Below, piece by piece: positions 8,371-17,310 of a stretch of 64,000 nt of DNA (positions within the stretch are counted from its first letter, which is position 1; every line of letters begins with the position of its first letter). This DNA comes from Burkholderiales bacterium. GTDB taxonomy: Bacteria > Pseudomonadota > Gammaproteobacteria > Burkholderiales > Burkholderiaceae_C. The notes under the pieces were generated by a model. It searched no databases, was not told where the DNA came from, and saw only the letters and a list, made by a program, of their open reading frames with translations. Both the position numbers and the translations under genes were made by a program. Location of the stretch: positions 186,001-250,000 of the forward strand of contig JAIOOS010000006.1 of NCBI GenBank assembly GCA_021414305.1, given 5' to 3'.

Positions 8371-9201
8371 TCAGGCGTGCGATCCCGCCTGCTGCAGGGC
8401 CCGCAACTCATCGGCCTCCAGCTTCGGGCCGTCCAGCGTGACCCGCTTTTCCTGCGTCTCGGCGCTGCGGAAGCGCGCCATCACCGGCTTCAGCTCTTCC
8501 TTGACGTAAGACTCGTCGTACCCGTTGAAGAGATGGCCGAGGAGGCCGCGCTTCAGGTCGCTGGTCTTCATCGCCCAGTCGGCGAGCGGGAAGGTGAGAT
8601 TCATGTTGCAGTGCATCATGATCCCCATGTTGTGGTGCGCCGCGTGGTGGCGGCGGATCGTGTTCACCAGCGGCAGGTTGCGCACGACCGAGTTCTCCGG
8701 CACGTGGCAGCAGAAGTGGAAGGTCTCGTACACCATGTAGTGGCCGATCATGGTGATGAAGACGACGTAGCCGGCGTTCGGCCCGAGGAACTGCGCCGCG
8801 AGCCAGCCGAGGCCGCCGCCGGCGACCGCGAGCACCATCAGCACGCGCCAGGGAAAGAAGACGATCCGGAACTCCTTGACCGTGTGGATCGTCGGGTCGC
8901 CGTCGGTGAAGTACTGGTGGTGCTGGCGGGTGTGCCGGTCGTAGATGGCGCGCAGCGCGAACACGTCGATCAGGCGGTGCATCACGAACTTGTGCATGCC
9001 CCACTCGACGAAGTTGCCGGCAATCGCCACCGGCAGGATCAGCAGCCACTCCCAGGTCGCGCCCTGCATCCGGCTCACGCACCAGACGATGGCCGAGATG
9101 CCGGCCGCGTACATCACGCCCACGTGCAGCAGCCCGTTGTACCAGGGGCTGATCTGCGCCACGTACTGTTCGCGGAAGCGCCGCTGCCGGTCGGTCATCA
9201 T
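8371..9201 (-). CDS. Membrane fatty-acid hydroxylase / sterol desaturase family protein
   Basis: The product (276 residues) carries the histidine clusters of the di-iron membrane hydroxylase superfamily: HKFVMH, HTRQHHQYF, HFCCH and RRHHAAHHN. Four hydrophobic segments surround them, so it is an inner-membrane oxygenase acting on a lipid or similar chain; the substrate cannot be read from sequence. Start 9201 is preferred over 9231 because AGAGGG lies 6 bases upstream and because a near-consensus promoter (TTGACA, 17 bp, TAATAT) puts the transcript start near 9229, downstream of the alternative start. It is divergent from the PanB-like operon and shares its control region. Confidence 0.85.
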   Translation of the reverse strand: MMTDRQRRFREQYVAQISPWYNGLLHVGVMYAAGISAIVWCVSRMQGATWEWLLILPVAIAGNFVEWGMHKFVMHRLIDVFALRAIYDRHTRQHHQYFTDGDPTIHTVKEFRIVFFPWRVLMVLAVAGGGLGWLAAQFLGPNAGYVVFITMIGHYMVYETFHFCCHVPENSVVRNLPLVNTIRRHHAAHHNMGIMMHCNMNLTFPLADWAMKTSDLKRGLLGHLFNGYDESYVKEELKPVMARFRSAETQEKRVTLDGPKLEADELRALQQAGSHA

Positions 9202-9211
9202 GGAAAGCCCT

Positions 9212-9264
9212 CTGTCACTGCCGTTGCCCACTGATATATTAGGTGTCTATCAGGTGCATGTCAA
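9212..9264. promoter_or_regulatory. Overlapping divergent promoters with a palindromic operator
   Basis: On the minus strand TTGACA (9264-9259) and TAATAT (9241-9236) are 17 bp apart, a near-perfect sigma-70 promoter for the hydroxylase gene. On the plus strand CTGTCA (9212-9217) and TATATT (9235-9240) are also 17 bp apart and would start the PanB-like operon near 9247. An inverted repeat, CTGATA 9231-9236 and TATCAG 9248-9253, covers both -10 boxes. A dimeric repressor bound there would block both directions. The GntR-family regulator encoded by the second gene of the operon is the obvious candidate. Confidence 0.65.
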
Positions 9265-10154
9265 GGAAGCCCGTGACGCAGCCGGCCGCGAAAGAGGAGC
9301 GCAAGAAGCGCTCCATCCAGGAGATCCGCGACTCCAAGACCACCGGCGAGAAGATGGTCTACATGTCGGTGCCCGACTACACCTCGGCGAAGTGGGCGGA
9401 GATCGCGGGGGTGGACGTCGCCGTCGTCGGCGACAGCCTGGCGATGATCGCCCACGGCCACCCGAGCACCATCCCTGCGACCATGGACATGATGGTGATG
9501 CACGCCTCCGCCATCCGCCGCGGCGCGCCCAACACCTTCGTTCTCGGCTGCATGCCGTACCAGAGCTACAACACGGTCGATCGCGCGCTGGTGAACGCCA
9601 CCCGCTTCATGCAGGAGGCGGGCAGCGACGCCGTCAAGCCGCAGGGTGGCAAGTCGCAGGCGCACATCCTCAAGGCGCTGGTCGACGCCGGCATTCCCAC
9701 CGCCTCGCACATCGGCCTCACGCCGCACACGATCGCGATGTTCGGCGGCTTCAGGATCCAGGGCAAGACGGCCGACGCGGCGATGAAGATCCTCGAGGAC
9801 GCGTTCGCGATCCAGGACGCGGGCTGCTTCATGCTCGAGTTCGAGGCGGTGCCGGCGAAGATCGCCGCGGTGATCTCGAAGCAGCTCGAGATTCCCACCA
9901 TCGGCATCGGCGCCGGCGTCGGCACCGACGGCCAGATCCTGCTCTGCCACGACCTGCTCGGCGTCTTCACCGACTTCAAGCCGAAGTTCACCAAGCGCTT
10001 CTCCAACCTCACCGAGGTCGCGGTGAAGGGCATCTCGCAGTACATCTCCGAGGTGAAGGCCGGCACCTTCCCCGACGACGACCACAGCTACGGTGTCGAC
10101 GCCAAGGAGTACGAGAAATTCCTCGGCCTGGTCGAGAAGCGCAAGCACCAATGA
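9258..10154 (+). CDS. PanB paralogue (ketopantoate hydroxymethyltransferase family), metal site altered
   Basis: The 298-residue protein aligns throughout with PanB, which adds a hydroxymethyl group from methylene-THF to 2-oxoisovalerate. Kept are D59 (VVGDSLAM; E. coli D45), K127 and E196 (FEAVP; E. coli E181), plus HIGLTP and PTIGIGAG. Changed are C98 (GCMPYQSY, where PanB has Asp84) and Q129 (KPQGG, where PanB has Glu in KLEGG); both are metal-site residues. There is no panC or panD here; it heads an operon with a regulator, an oxidoreductase and an importer. I infer a catabolic relative, possibly running a retro-aldol or lyase reaction. ATG 9258 is preferred over GTG 9243 because the predicted transcript starts near 9247. 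Confidence 0.8.
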   Translation: MSRKPVTQPAAKEERKKRSIQEIRDSKTTGEKMVYMSVPDYTSAKWAEIAGVDVAVVGDSLAMIAHGHPSTIPATMDMMVMHASAIRRGAPNTFVLGCMPYQSYNTVDRALVNATRFMQEAGSDAVKPQGGKSQAHILKALVDAGIPTASHIGLTPHTIAMFGGFRIQGKTADAAMKILEDAFAIQDAGCFMLEFEAVPAKIAAVISKQLEIPTIGIGAGVGTDGQILLCHDLLGVFTDFKPKFTKRFSNLTEVAVKGISQYISEVKAGTFPDDDHSYGVDAKEYEKFLGLVEKRKHQ

Positions 10155-10825
10155 ACCGCCGCGCCGCCGAGGAGGAGATCGCGCCGGCGCAGAGCCTCAC
10201 CGACCGCGCCTACGCCGACATCGAGGAGATGATCGTCTTCCTCAAGCTCGCGCCCGGCAGCGCCATCTCCGAAGCCGAGCTCTCGGCCCACCTCGGCATC
10301 GGCCGCACGCCGATCAGGGAAGCGCTGCAGCGGCTCGCGCGCGAACGCCTGGTGCAGATCCTGCCGCGGCGCGGGATCATCGTCTCGGGCATCGACGTTT
10401 CCGGGCAGCTCCGTCTGCTGGAGGTGCGCCGCGAGCTCGAGCGGCTGATCGCCACCAGCGCGGCGCGCCGCGCCACCGACGACGAGCGGGCGCGCTTTCG
10501 CGAGCTCGCCGCCGGCTTCGAGCGCGCCGCCAAGGTGAACGACGACGTCAGCTTCATGCGCGTCGACCGCGACTTCAACGTGCTCTGCTCGGCCGCCTCG
10601 CACAACGAGTTCGCCGCCAACGCGATGAGCCTGATGCACTCGCTCTCGCGCCGCTTCTGGTACCTCTACTACAAGCAGGCGGCGAACATGCCGCTCACCG
10701 CCAAGCTGCACGCCGACATCGCCCGCGCCATCGCCGCCGGCGACGAGGAGCGCGCCGGGCGGGCGAGCGACAAGCTGCTCGACGCGATCGAGAAGTTCAC
10801 CCGCGCCACCGTGAGTCCGACATGA
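10151..10825 (+). CDS. GntR-family regulator, FCD (FadR) subfamily
   Basis: The start overlaps the stop of the PanB-like gene (ATGA). The product has 224 residues: an N-terminal winged helix (about 14-80) with the family recognition segment HLGIGRTPIREALQRLARE, then an all-helical FCD ligand domain carrying metal-site-type residues (D in MRVDRDFN, H in LHADIARAI). Such proteins usually repress catabolic operons and release DNA on binding an organic acid. The palindrome at 9231-9253 is a plausible operator. Lying second in the operon it would control its own synthesis. Confidence 0.9.
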   Translation: MNRRAAEEEIAPAQSLTDRAYADIEEMIVFLKLAPGSAISEAELSAHLGIGRTPIREALQRLARERLVQILPRRGIIVSGIDVSGQLRLLEVRRELERLIATSAARRATDDERARFRELAAGFERAAKVNDDVSFMRVDRDFNVLCSAASHNEFAANAMSLMHSLSRRFWYLYYKQAANMPLTAKLHADIARAIAAGDEERAGRASDKLLDAIEKFTRATVSPT

Positions 10826-12177
10826 CGGCGGGCACCGACCGGCGCGCCACGCTGAAGATCGAGGCCGACGTGCTCGTCGCCGGCGGCGGCGCGGCCGGTG
10901 TCGCCGCCGCGGTGACCGCGGCGCGGCAGGGGCTCCAGGTCGTGCTCGTCGAGCGCTACGGCTTTTGCGGCGGCGGCGCCGTCGCCGGCATGTCGGGCAC
11001 GGTGTGCGGCCTCTACGAGGCGAGCGAGCATGCCGAGGCGGGGCCGCGCCAGGTGGTGTTCGGCTTCGCCGACGAATTCATCCGCCTGCTCGAATCGCGC
11101 GGCGGCCTGACGCCGCCGCTCCGCTACGGCAAGACCTGGACCCGGGTGCACGACCCGCTGATGTGGCGCGAAGCCGCCGACCACCTGCTGCGCGAGGCGG
11201 GAGTGCGGGTGCTGTTCCACAGCGTGATCACCGGCACGCTGCTCGAGGGCGACCGCGTGACCGGCGCCACGGCCTGGTCGAAGGAAGGTCCGGTAGAGCT
11301 GCGCGCACGCATGACGATCGACGCCAGCGGCGACGCCGACCTGGTGGCGATGTCGGGCTTCGAGTCCTTTGTCGGCGACAACGGCACGGTGCAGAACCCG
11401 ACCATGATCTTTCGCCTGGGCGGCGTCGACGTCGCGCGCTTCCTCGCCGCATACGGCGAAGACACGATCATGCCGGAGCCGGTGTCGGCGCTGCTGCGCG
11501 AGCACCACCGCCAGGGCTACTTCCTGCCGCGCTCCAAGGTCTGGCTGTTCCCGACCACGCGCCCGGGCGAGCTGCTCTGCAACTGCACCCGCGTCGTCGG
11601 CGCCGACGGGCGCGAGCTGAACACCCTCTTCGCCCGCGACTTCACCGACGCCGAGGTCGAGGGGCGCCTGCAGGTGCGCGAGTACGCGCGCTTCTTCCGC
11701 GATCACCTCGCGGGCTGCGAGCGCTCCTGGGTGGTCGACACCGGCGTGCAGGTCGGCGTGCGGCAGACGCGGCAGGCACGCGGCGTCGTCACCCTCGCCA
11801 ACGCCGACATCCTCGCCGGCCGCAAGTTCGCCGACGGCATCGCCCGCTCGCCCTGGCCGATCGAGCTGCACGCGGGTGCGAAACCGCGCGTCGAGTGGCT
11901 GCTCGACGACTGGTACGAGGTGCCCTTCGGCTGCTTCGTGCCGCTGCGCGGCGAGGGCCTGATGACCGCCGGCCGCTGCCTCTCGGCGCAGCACGAGGCG
12001 GTGGCCTCGGCGCGCGTGACGGCGCAGTGCTTCTCCTACGGCCACGCCGTCGGCCACGCCGCGGCGCTTTGTCTTGAATCCGGCATCGCGCCGCGGGCCT
12101 TGCCCGGGCAGGCGGTGCGCGAGGCGCTCGATCGCAACGGCGCGCGCCTCGACCAGGAAGCGGTTGCGACAACCTGA
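10822..12177 (+). CDS. FAD-dependent oxidoreductase (PF12831-type)
   Basis: The start overlaps the regulator stop (ATGA). The 451-residue protein opens with a dinucleotide-binding strand and glycine motif GGGAAG (21-26), the acidic end of strand 2 (VLVER) and the CGGGAVAGMSG segment typical of the FAD_oxidored family. Later parts include TIDASGDADLVAMSG and a C-terminal FAD-contact region GLMTAGRCLSAQHEAVASAR. No iron-sulfur cysteine cluster or membrane segment is evident. It likely oxidises a hydroxy- or amino-acid-type substrate imported by the adjacent ABC system; the substrate is unknown. Confidence 0.85.
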   Translation: MTAGTDRRATLKIEADVLVAGGGAAGVAAAVTAARQGLQVVLVERYGFCGGGAVAGMSGTVCGLYEASEHAEAGPRQVVFGFADEFIRLLESRGGLTPPLRYGKTWTRVHDPLMWREAADHLLREAGVRVLFHSVITGTLLEGDRVTGATAWSKEGPVELRARMTIDASGDADLVAMSGFESFVGDNGTVQNPTMIFRLGGVDVARFLAAYGEDTIMPEPVSALLREHHRQGYFLPRSKVWLFPTTRPGELLCNCTRVVGADGRELNTLFARDFTDAEVEGRLQVREYARFFRDHLAGCERSWVVDTGVQVGVRQTRQARGVVTLANADILAGRKFADGIARSPWPIELHAGAKPRVEWLLDDWYEVPFGCFVPLRGEGLMTAGRCLSAQHEAVASARVTAQCFSYGHAVGHAAALCLESGIAPRALPGQAVREALDRNGARLDQEAVATT

Positions 12178-12188
12178 AGGAGACGCCC

Positions 12189-12623
12189 ATGAACGCCAAG
12201 GCCGAGAGCCTCCACCGCCCCGCCGAATTCGTGCACCGCGACGAGCGCGAATGGGAAACCATCCGCTGGCCGGGGCAGACCGGCAAGATGCTGTTCCACC
12301 CGCGGCCCGAGCGGCCGACCGAGCCGAACGCCGGCATCGTCCGCTACGAGGCGGGCGGGCGGCATCCGCTGCACCACCACGACTTCGCGCAGGTCTGGTA
12401 CATCCTGAGCGGCGATTTCCTGATCGGCGGCAAGCACTACGGCCCCGGCACCATGGTGTTCTATTCCGACCCGCACTACGAAGACGAGCTCTTCACCGAG
12501 ACCGGCGGCGAGATGCTCTTCGTGCAGTACCCGGGGCCGACGACGGCGGCGCGGCCGATCTACGACGGCCGCTTCAACATGAAAGAGCGCAAGGCAGTCG
12601 AGGCCGAGCGGACCGATCTCTAG
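12189..12623 (+). CDS. Cupin-domain protein
   Basis: A strong site (GAAGGAGA) precedes ATG 12189. The 144-residue protein is a single small beta barrel with the cupin metal motif: G-x(5)-HHHDFAQVWYILSG supplies histidines and a glutamine/glutamate-like position, and a second motif runs through FGGKHYGPGTMVFY-like residues to the C-terminal strand. It may be a metal-dependent isomerase, decarboxylase or dioxygenase, or a sensor of the pathway substrate. The tight spacing to the oxidoreductase gene ties it to the same pathway. Confidence 0.82.
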   Translation: MNAKAESLHRPAEFVHRDEREWETIRWPGQTGKMLFHPRPERPTEPNAGIVRYEAGGRHPLHHHDFAQVWYILSGDFLIGGKHYGPGTMVFYSDPHYEDELFTETGGEMLFVQYPGPTTAARPIYDGRFNMKERKAVEAERTDL

Positions 12624-12661
12624 AAGATCCGACGACGACAAACACAAAGGAGACAGACACC

Positions 12662-13939
12662 ATGACGAATCGCAGACAGATCCTCCAGGGCATCGGCGGC
12701 GCCGGCGCGACGCTGGTCGCGCAGAGCCTCATCGGCGCGCCCGCGTTCGCGCAGAACAAGCCGGTCAAGGTCGGCATCATCGCGCCGAAGGCGGGCGTGG
12801 TTGGCACCATCGGCGAGTGCGGCCTGCGCGGCACGCAGTTCGCGGTCGATCGCATCAATGCCGCGGGCGGCATCGCCGGGCGCCAGATCGAGCTGATCGT
12901 CGAGGAGGAGACCAACCCCAAGGACTCGATCGAGCGGCTGAGGAAGCTGGTCCTGCAGGACAAGGTCGACTGCGTGCAGGGCATCGTCTCCTCCGGCGTG
13001 AGCCTGGCGATGGGCGCGGTGGCCGAGGAGATGAAGGCGCTCCTCATCTTCTGGGACGGCACCACCCAGGACGGGGTGAAGGAGACGATGCAGAACCCGC
13101 GCTACGTCTTCCGCAGCACCGACAACGAGTGCGAGGCGGTGATGAGCTCGCTGCTCGCGATCAAGCACTGGAAGGGCAAGTTCGCCACCTACGCCGGCAT
13201 CAACCCCGACTACTCGTACGGCCGCAACAACTTCGCCGCCTTCGAGGCGCTGCTGAAGAAGTTCGGCGTCGAGGGGAAGAAGGTCGCCGAGCAATGGCCG
13301 AAGGTCGGCACGCTCGACCTCACCTCGCACGTCGCGGCGCTGAAGGCGGCCAAGCCGGACCTGATCTTCTCCTCGCTGCTGTTCGCCGACCTGCCGATCT
13401 TCATGAAGACCGCGCACGGCGCCGGCCTGATGGACGGCAAGACGAAGTTCGTGTTCCCCGGCGCCGGCTTCCAGCACACGCTGCTGAAGAAGGAGTTCAC
13501 GCCGGAAGGAATGATCTTCGGCCACAACACCCTGTACTTCAACCTCGACAACGCGACCCCGCTGCAGCGCTTCTTCGTGCAGGACTACGAGGCGAAGTAC
13601 AAGGACTACCCGCACTGGGAGGCCGACCGCGCCTACTTCGCGATGCACATCTTCCGGGCGGGCGTCGAGAAGGCCTACAAGGCGAAGAACGCATGGCCCT
13701 CGAAGGAGGACACGATCAGCGCGATGGAAGGCCTCAAGGTCGAGTCGCTCGGCGGCCCGGCGGAGATGCGCAAGGACCACATCGCCGAGCAGACCTTCTA
13801 CCAGGGCATGACGACGCACAAGAACCGCTACGACTTCCCGACCCTGACCGACGTGACAAAGATGTACTCCGACCAGCTGCAGAAGCCGACCGGGGTGGAT
13901 TTCTGGAAGTGGATCGAGACCGCCAACATCAAGTTGTGA
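12662..13939 (+). CDS. Branched-chain-type ABC importer, substrate-binding protein
   Basis: AAAGGAG lies about 9 bases before ATG 12662. The product (425 residues) starts with a twin-arginine-like signal (NRRQILQGIGGAG, cleavage near AFA-QN), then a Peripla_BP_6 fold of the LivK/amide-binding class beginning KPVKVGIIAPKAGVVGTIGE. It delivers substrate to the permeases encoded directly downstream. The family binds branched-chain amino acids, amides, aromatic acids and other small carboxylates, so the exact ligand is open. A folded-export Tat route would fit a cofactor- or metal-bound binding protein but is an inference. Confidence 0.92.
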   Translation: MTNRRQILQGIGGAGATLVAQSLIGAPAFAQNKPVKVGIIAPKAGVVGTIGECGLRGTQFAVDRINAAGGIAGRQIELIVEEETNPKDSIERLRKLVLQDKVDCVQGIVSSGVSLAMGAVAEEMKALLIFWDGTTQDGVKETMQNPRYVFRSTDNECEAVMSSLLAIKHWKGKFATYAGINPDYSYGRNNFAAFEALLKKFGVEGKKVAEQWPKVGTLDLTSHVAALKAAKPDLIFSSLLFADLPIFMKTAHGAGLMDGKTKFVFPGAGFQHTLLKKEFTPEGMIFGHNTLYFNLDNATPLQRFFVQDYEAKYKDYPHWEADRAYFAMHIFRAGVEKAYKAKNAWPSKEDTISAMEGLKVESLGGPAEMRKDHIAEQTFYQGMTTHKNRYDFPTLTDVTKMYSDQLQKPTGVDFWKWIETANIKL

Positions 13940-13949
13940 TCGTCCCGCG

Positions 13950-14831
13950 TTGACTTCCTTCTTCGACGTCCTGCTCGGCGGCGTATTCCACGCCGCCGTG
14001 CTTTTTCTCGTTGCCGCCGGGCTGCAGCTCGTGTTCGGCGTGCAGCGCATCGTCAACCTGGCGTGCGGCTCGTTCTACGCGCTCGGCGCCTATTTCGGCA
14101 TCACCGCGGTGAACTGGGCCGGCGCGCACGGCTCGCCGCCGTGGGCCTTTCTGCCGGTGCTGGTGCTCTCGGGCGTGCTGATTGGCGCGATCGGCCCGTT
14201 CATCGAGCTGCTGCTGCGTACCGTCTACAAGCGCGACGAGGCGTTCCAGCTCCTCCTCACCTTCGCCCTGGTGCTGATGTTCCAGGACGTGCTGCGCTTC
14301 TTCTGGGGCGCCAACCCGCAGCAGCTCGGCAACCTCTCGATGAGCTACGGCAAGGTGACGATCGGCGAGGTCTCCTTTCCCACCTACAACGTGCTGGTGA
14401 TGGCGGCGAGCCTGGCCATCGCCGTCGGCCTCGGTCTCTTCCTGCAGCGCACGCGCTACGGCCGGATCCTGCGCGCCACCGCCGAGAACCGCGAGATGGC
14501 CGAGGCCCTCGGCGCCGACGTGCGCTGGATCTACGCCAGCGTCTTCACCTTGGGCACGATGCTCGGCACGGTGGGCGGCGCGCTCGTCGTGCCCACCGCC
14601 GCGGCTTCGCTCGACATGCCGGTGGAGCTGGTGGTCGAGGCCTTCGCCGTGGTCGTGATCGGCGGCCTCGGCAGCATGCGCGGCGCGCTCGTCGGCGCGC
14701 TGATCGTCGGCCTGACGCGCGCCGCGGCGATCTCGTTCTACGCCGAGCTCGAGGTGCTGGCGATCTACCTGATCGTGATCGTGATCCTGGTGGTGCGACC
14801 TGCCGGCCTGTTCGGAAAGCCGGTCGAATGA
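13950..14831 (+). CDS. Branched-chain-type ABC importer, LivH-like permease
   Basis: The frame begins with TTG at 13950, 10 bp after the binding-protein stop, giving MTSFFDVLLGGVFHAAVLFL; no better start lies in reach. The 293-residue protein has about eight membrane segments and the LivH pattern of a glycine-rich C-terminal loop (VVVIGGLGSMRGALVGALIVG). It forms half of the transmembrane channel with the LivM-like protein whose gene overlaps it by 4 bp. Confidence 0.92.
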   Translation: MTSFFDVLLGGVFHAAVLFLVAAGLQLVFGVQRIVNLACGSFYALGAYFGITAVNWAGAHGSPPWAFLPVLVLSGVLIGAIGPFIELLLRTVYKRDEAFQLLLTFALVLMFQDVLRFFWGANPQQLGNLSMSYGKVTIGEVSFPTYNVLVMAASLAIAVGLGLFLQRTRYGRILRATAENREMAEALGADVRWIYASVFTLGTMLGTVGGALVVPTAAASLDMPVELVVEAFAVVVIGGLGSMRGALVGALIVGLTRAAAISFYAELEVLAIYLIVIVILVVRPAGLFGKPVE

Positions 14832-15802
14832 GCGCCGCCCCGAGCCGCGCGGTGCTCTTCGGCTTCGTCGCCGCGACGATCGCCGTTCTCGCCGTCTTCC
14901 CGCACGTCGCCCAGCCCTATTACGTGACGCTGGTGCTGCCCGCCTTCGCCTACGCGATCGCCCTGCTCGGCTTCAACCTGCTGTTCGGATACACCGGGCT
15001 GCTGTCGTTCGGCCATGCCCTGTTCGTCGCCATCGGCGCCTACGGCGCGGCCGTGCTCTCGAGCCGCATGGGGGTGAAGAGCTTCGAGCTGATCCTGCTC
15101 GCCTCGGGCGCCGCGGCGGTGCTGGCGGCGATTCCGGTGGCCCTCCTCTCGGTGCGCTACGTGCGCATCTTCTTCGGCATCCTGACGCTCGCCTTCGGCA
15201 TGCTGTTCCACTCGTTCCTGTTCAAGTTCTACGACCTCACCGGCGGCGACACCGGCATCCGCGTGCTGCGGCCGACGATCCTCGGCATGGACTTCAAGGA
15301 GCTCGACAAGACCGCCTTCCTGGTCGGCCCTTTCTACTACGCGTGCCTCTTGCTCGCGGTTGTGCTCGGCGTCGTGATGTGGCGCATCGTCCATTCGCCC
15401 TTCGGCCTGCACCTCGCGGCGATCCGCGAGAACCCGCCCAAGGCCGAGTACCTGGGCGTGCGCGTGCGCCTGTTCCGCCTGATCGCGTTCTTGATCTCGG
15501 CCTTCTACTGCGCCCTCGGCGGCGTGATCCTCGCCATCAACACCGGCCAGGCCGACCCCGAGCTCGCCTACTGGACGCATTCGGGCGAGCTCGTCTTCAT
15601 GACCGTGCTCGGCGGCTTCGCCAGCTTCTTCGGCCCCATGGTCGGCGCCTTCACCTTCATCTTCCTCAAGTCGGAGCTTATGGGCCTGACCCAGTACTGG
15701 CGCTTCTTCCTCGGCGCCATCCTGGCGCTGATCGTGATCGTGTTCCCGCGCGGACTGATGGGGCTGGTCACCGACGCGTGGCGGAAGGCGGTGCGGCGAT
15801 GA
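14828..15802 (+). CDS. Branched-chain-type ABC importer, LivM-like permease
   Basis: ATG 14828 overlaps the previous stop. The 324-residue protein has about eight to ten membrane segments with LivM marks: GYTGLLSFGHALFVAIGAYG and the EAA-like cytosolic loop LHLAAIRENPPKAEYLGV that contacts the ATPases. It pairs with the LivH-like permease. Overlap with the ATPase gene downstream (4 bp) indicates coupled translation. Confidence 0.93.
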   Translation: MSAAPSRAVLFGFVAATIAVLAVFPHVAQPYYVTLVLPAFAYAIALLGFNLLFGYTGLLSFGHALFVAIGAYGAAVLSSRMGVKSFELILLASGAAAVLAAIPVALLSVRYVRIFFGILTLAFGMLFHSFLFKFYDLTGGDTGIRVLRPTILGMDFKELDKTAFLVGPFYYACLLLAVVLGVVMWRIVHSPFGLHLAAIRENPPKAEYLGVRVRLFRLIAFLISAFYCALGGVILAINTGQADPELAYWTHSGELVFMTVLGGFASFFGPMVGAFTFIFLKSELMGLTQYWRFFLGAILALIVIVFPRGLMGLVTDAWRKAVRR

Positions 15803-16593
15803 GCACGAGCGCGGCGACGGCGACGCTGATCGAGACGGTGGGCGTGGGCAAGTCCTATGGCAGCTTCGTCGCCCTCGATGCGGTCTCGCTCCGCGTTGCC
15901 GAGGGCGAGATGGTCTCGATCGTCGGCCCCAACGGCGCCGGCAAGACGACGCTGGTCAACGTCCTCACCGGCCTGCTCAAGCCGACCGCCGGCCTGGTGC
16001 GCTTCAAGGGCCAGGACATCGCCGGCATCGGCCCGGTGAAGCTCGCCAAGCGCGGCATGGCGCGGGCGTTCCAGCTCGTGCACATCTTCCCGGCGATGAC
16101 GGTCGCCGAGACGATCGCCGTCGCCATCGTCTCGCAGACCGACCGCAGCCTCGACCTCTTCTCCTCCGTGCGGGCCGACGCCGGGGTGCGGCGCAAGGTG
16201 GCAGAGGTCGCCGAGATCTTCGGCCTCGCCGCCAAGCTCGACACCGAGTCGCGCCTGCTCTCGCAAGGCGAGAAGAAGCTGCTCGACATCGCCAGCGCCT
16301 TCGCCCTGGTGCCCGAGGTGATCCTGCTCGACGAGCCCACGAGCGGCATCTCCAGCGGCGACAAGCACGGCATCATGAAGACGCTGATCGACGCCGCGAA
16401 GCGCGCCGGCGTGAAGGCGATCATCCTGGTCGAGCACGACATGGACCTCGTCGCCGAGTACTCGAGCCGGATCGTCGCGCTGCAAGGCGGCAAGGTTCTC
16501 GCGGATCGTGTTCCTTCCGAGTTCTTCTCCGACCCGGAGATCGTGGCGGCGATCGTCGGCAAGCGGGTCGGCAAGCTGGCCCGCGAGGCATGA
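15799..16593 (+). CDS. Branched-chain-type ABC importer, LivG-like ATPase
   Basis: The 264-residue protein has Walker A GPNGAGKTT, Walker B VILLDEPT, the H-loop VEHDMD and a C-terminal LivG-type tail. The signature motif reads LSQGEKKLLDIA, a common variant of LSxGQ in this family. It hydrolyses ATP on the cytosolic face to drive uptake and should form a heterodimer with the LivF-like ATPase at 16595. Confidence 0.92.
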   Translation: MSTSAATATLIETVGVGKSYGSFVALDAVSLRVAEGEMVSIVGPNGAGKTTLVNVLTGLLKPTAGLVRFKGQDIAGIGPVKLAKRGMARAFQLVHIFPAMTVAETIAVAIVSQTDRSLDLFSSVRADAGVRRKVAEVAEIFGLAAKLDTESRLLSQGEKKLLDIASAFALVPEVILLDEPTSGISSGDKHGIMKTLIDAAKRAGVKAIILVEHDMDLVAEYSSRIVALQGGKVLADRVPSEFFSDPEIVAAIVGKRVGKLAREA

Positions 16594-16594
16594 C

Positions 16595-17299
<705 letters not shown>

Positions 17300-17310
17300 G
17301 GACCTTCACC

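Noticed and set aside
9258-10154. Plain assignment as the pantothenate biosynthesis enzyme PanB
   Set aside because: Two metal-site residues are changed and no panC/panD is near; the operon is an uptake and oxidation cluster.
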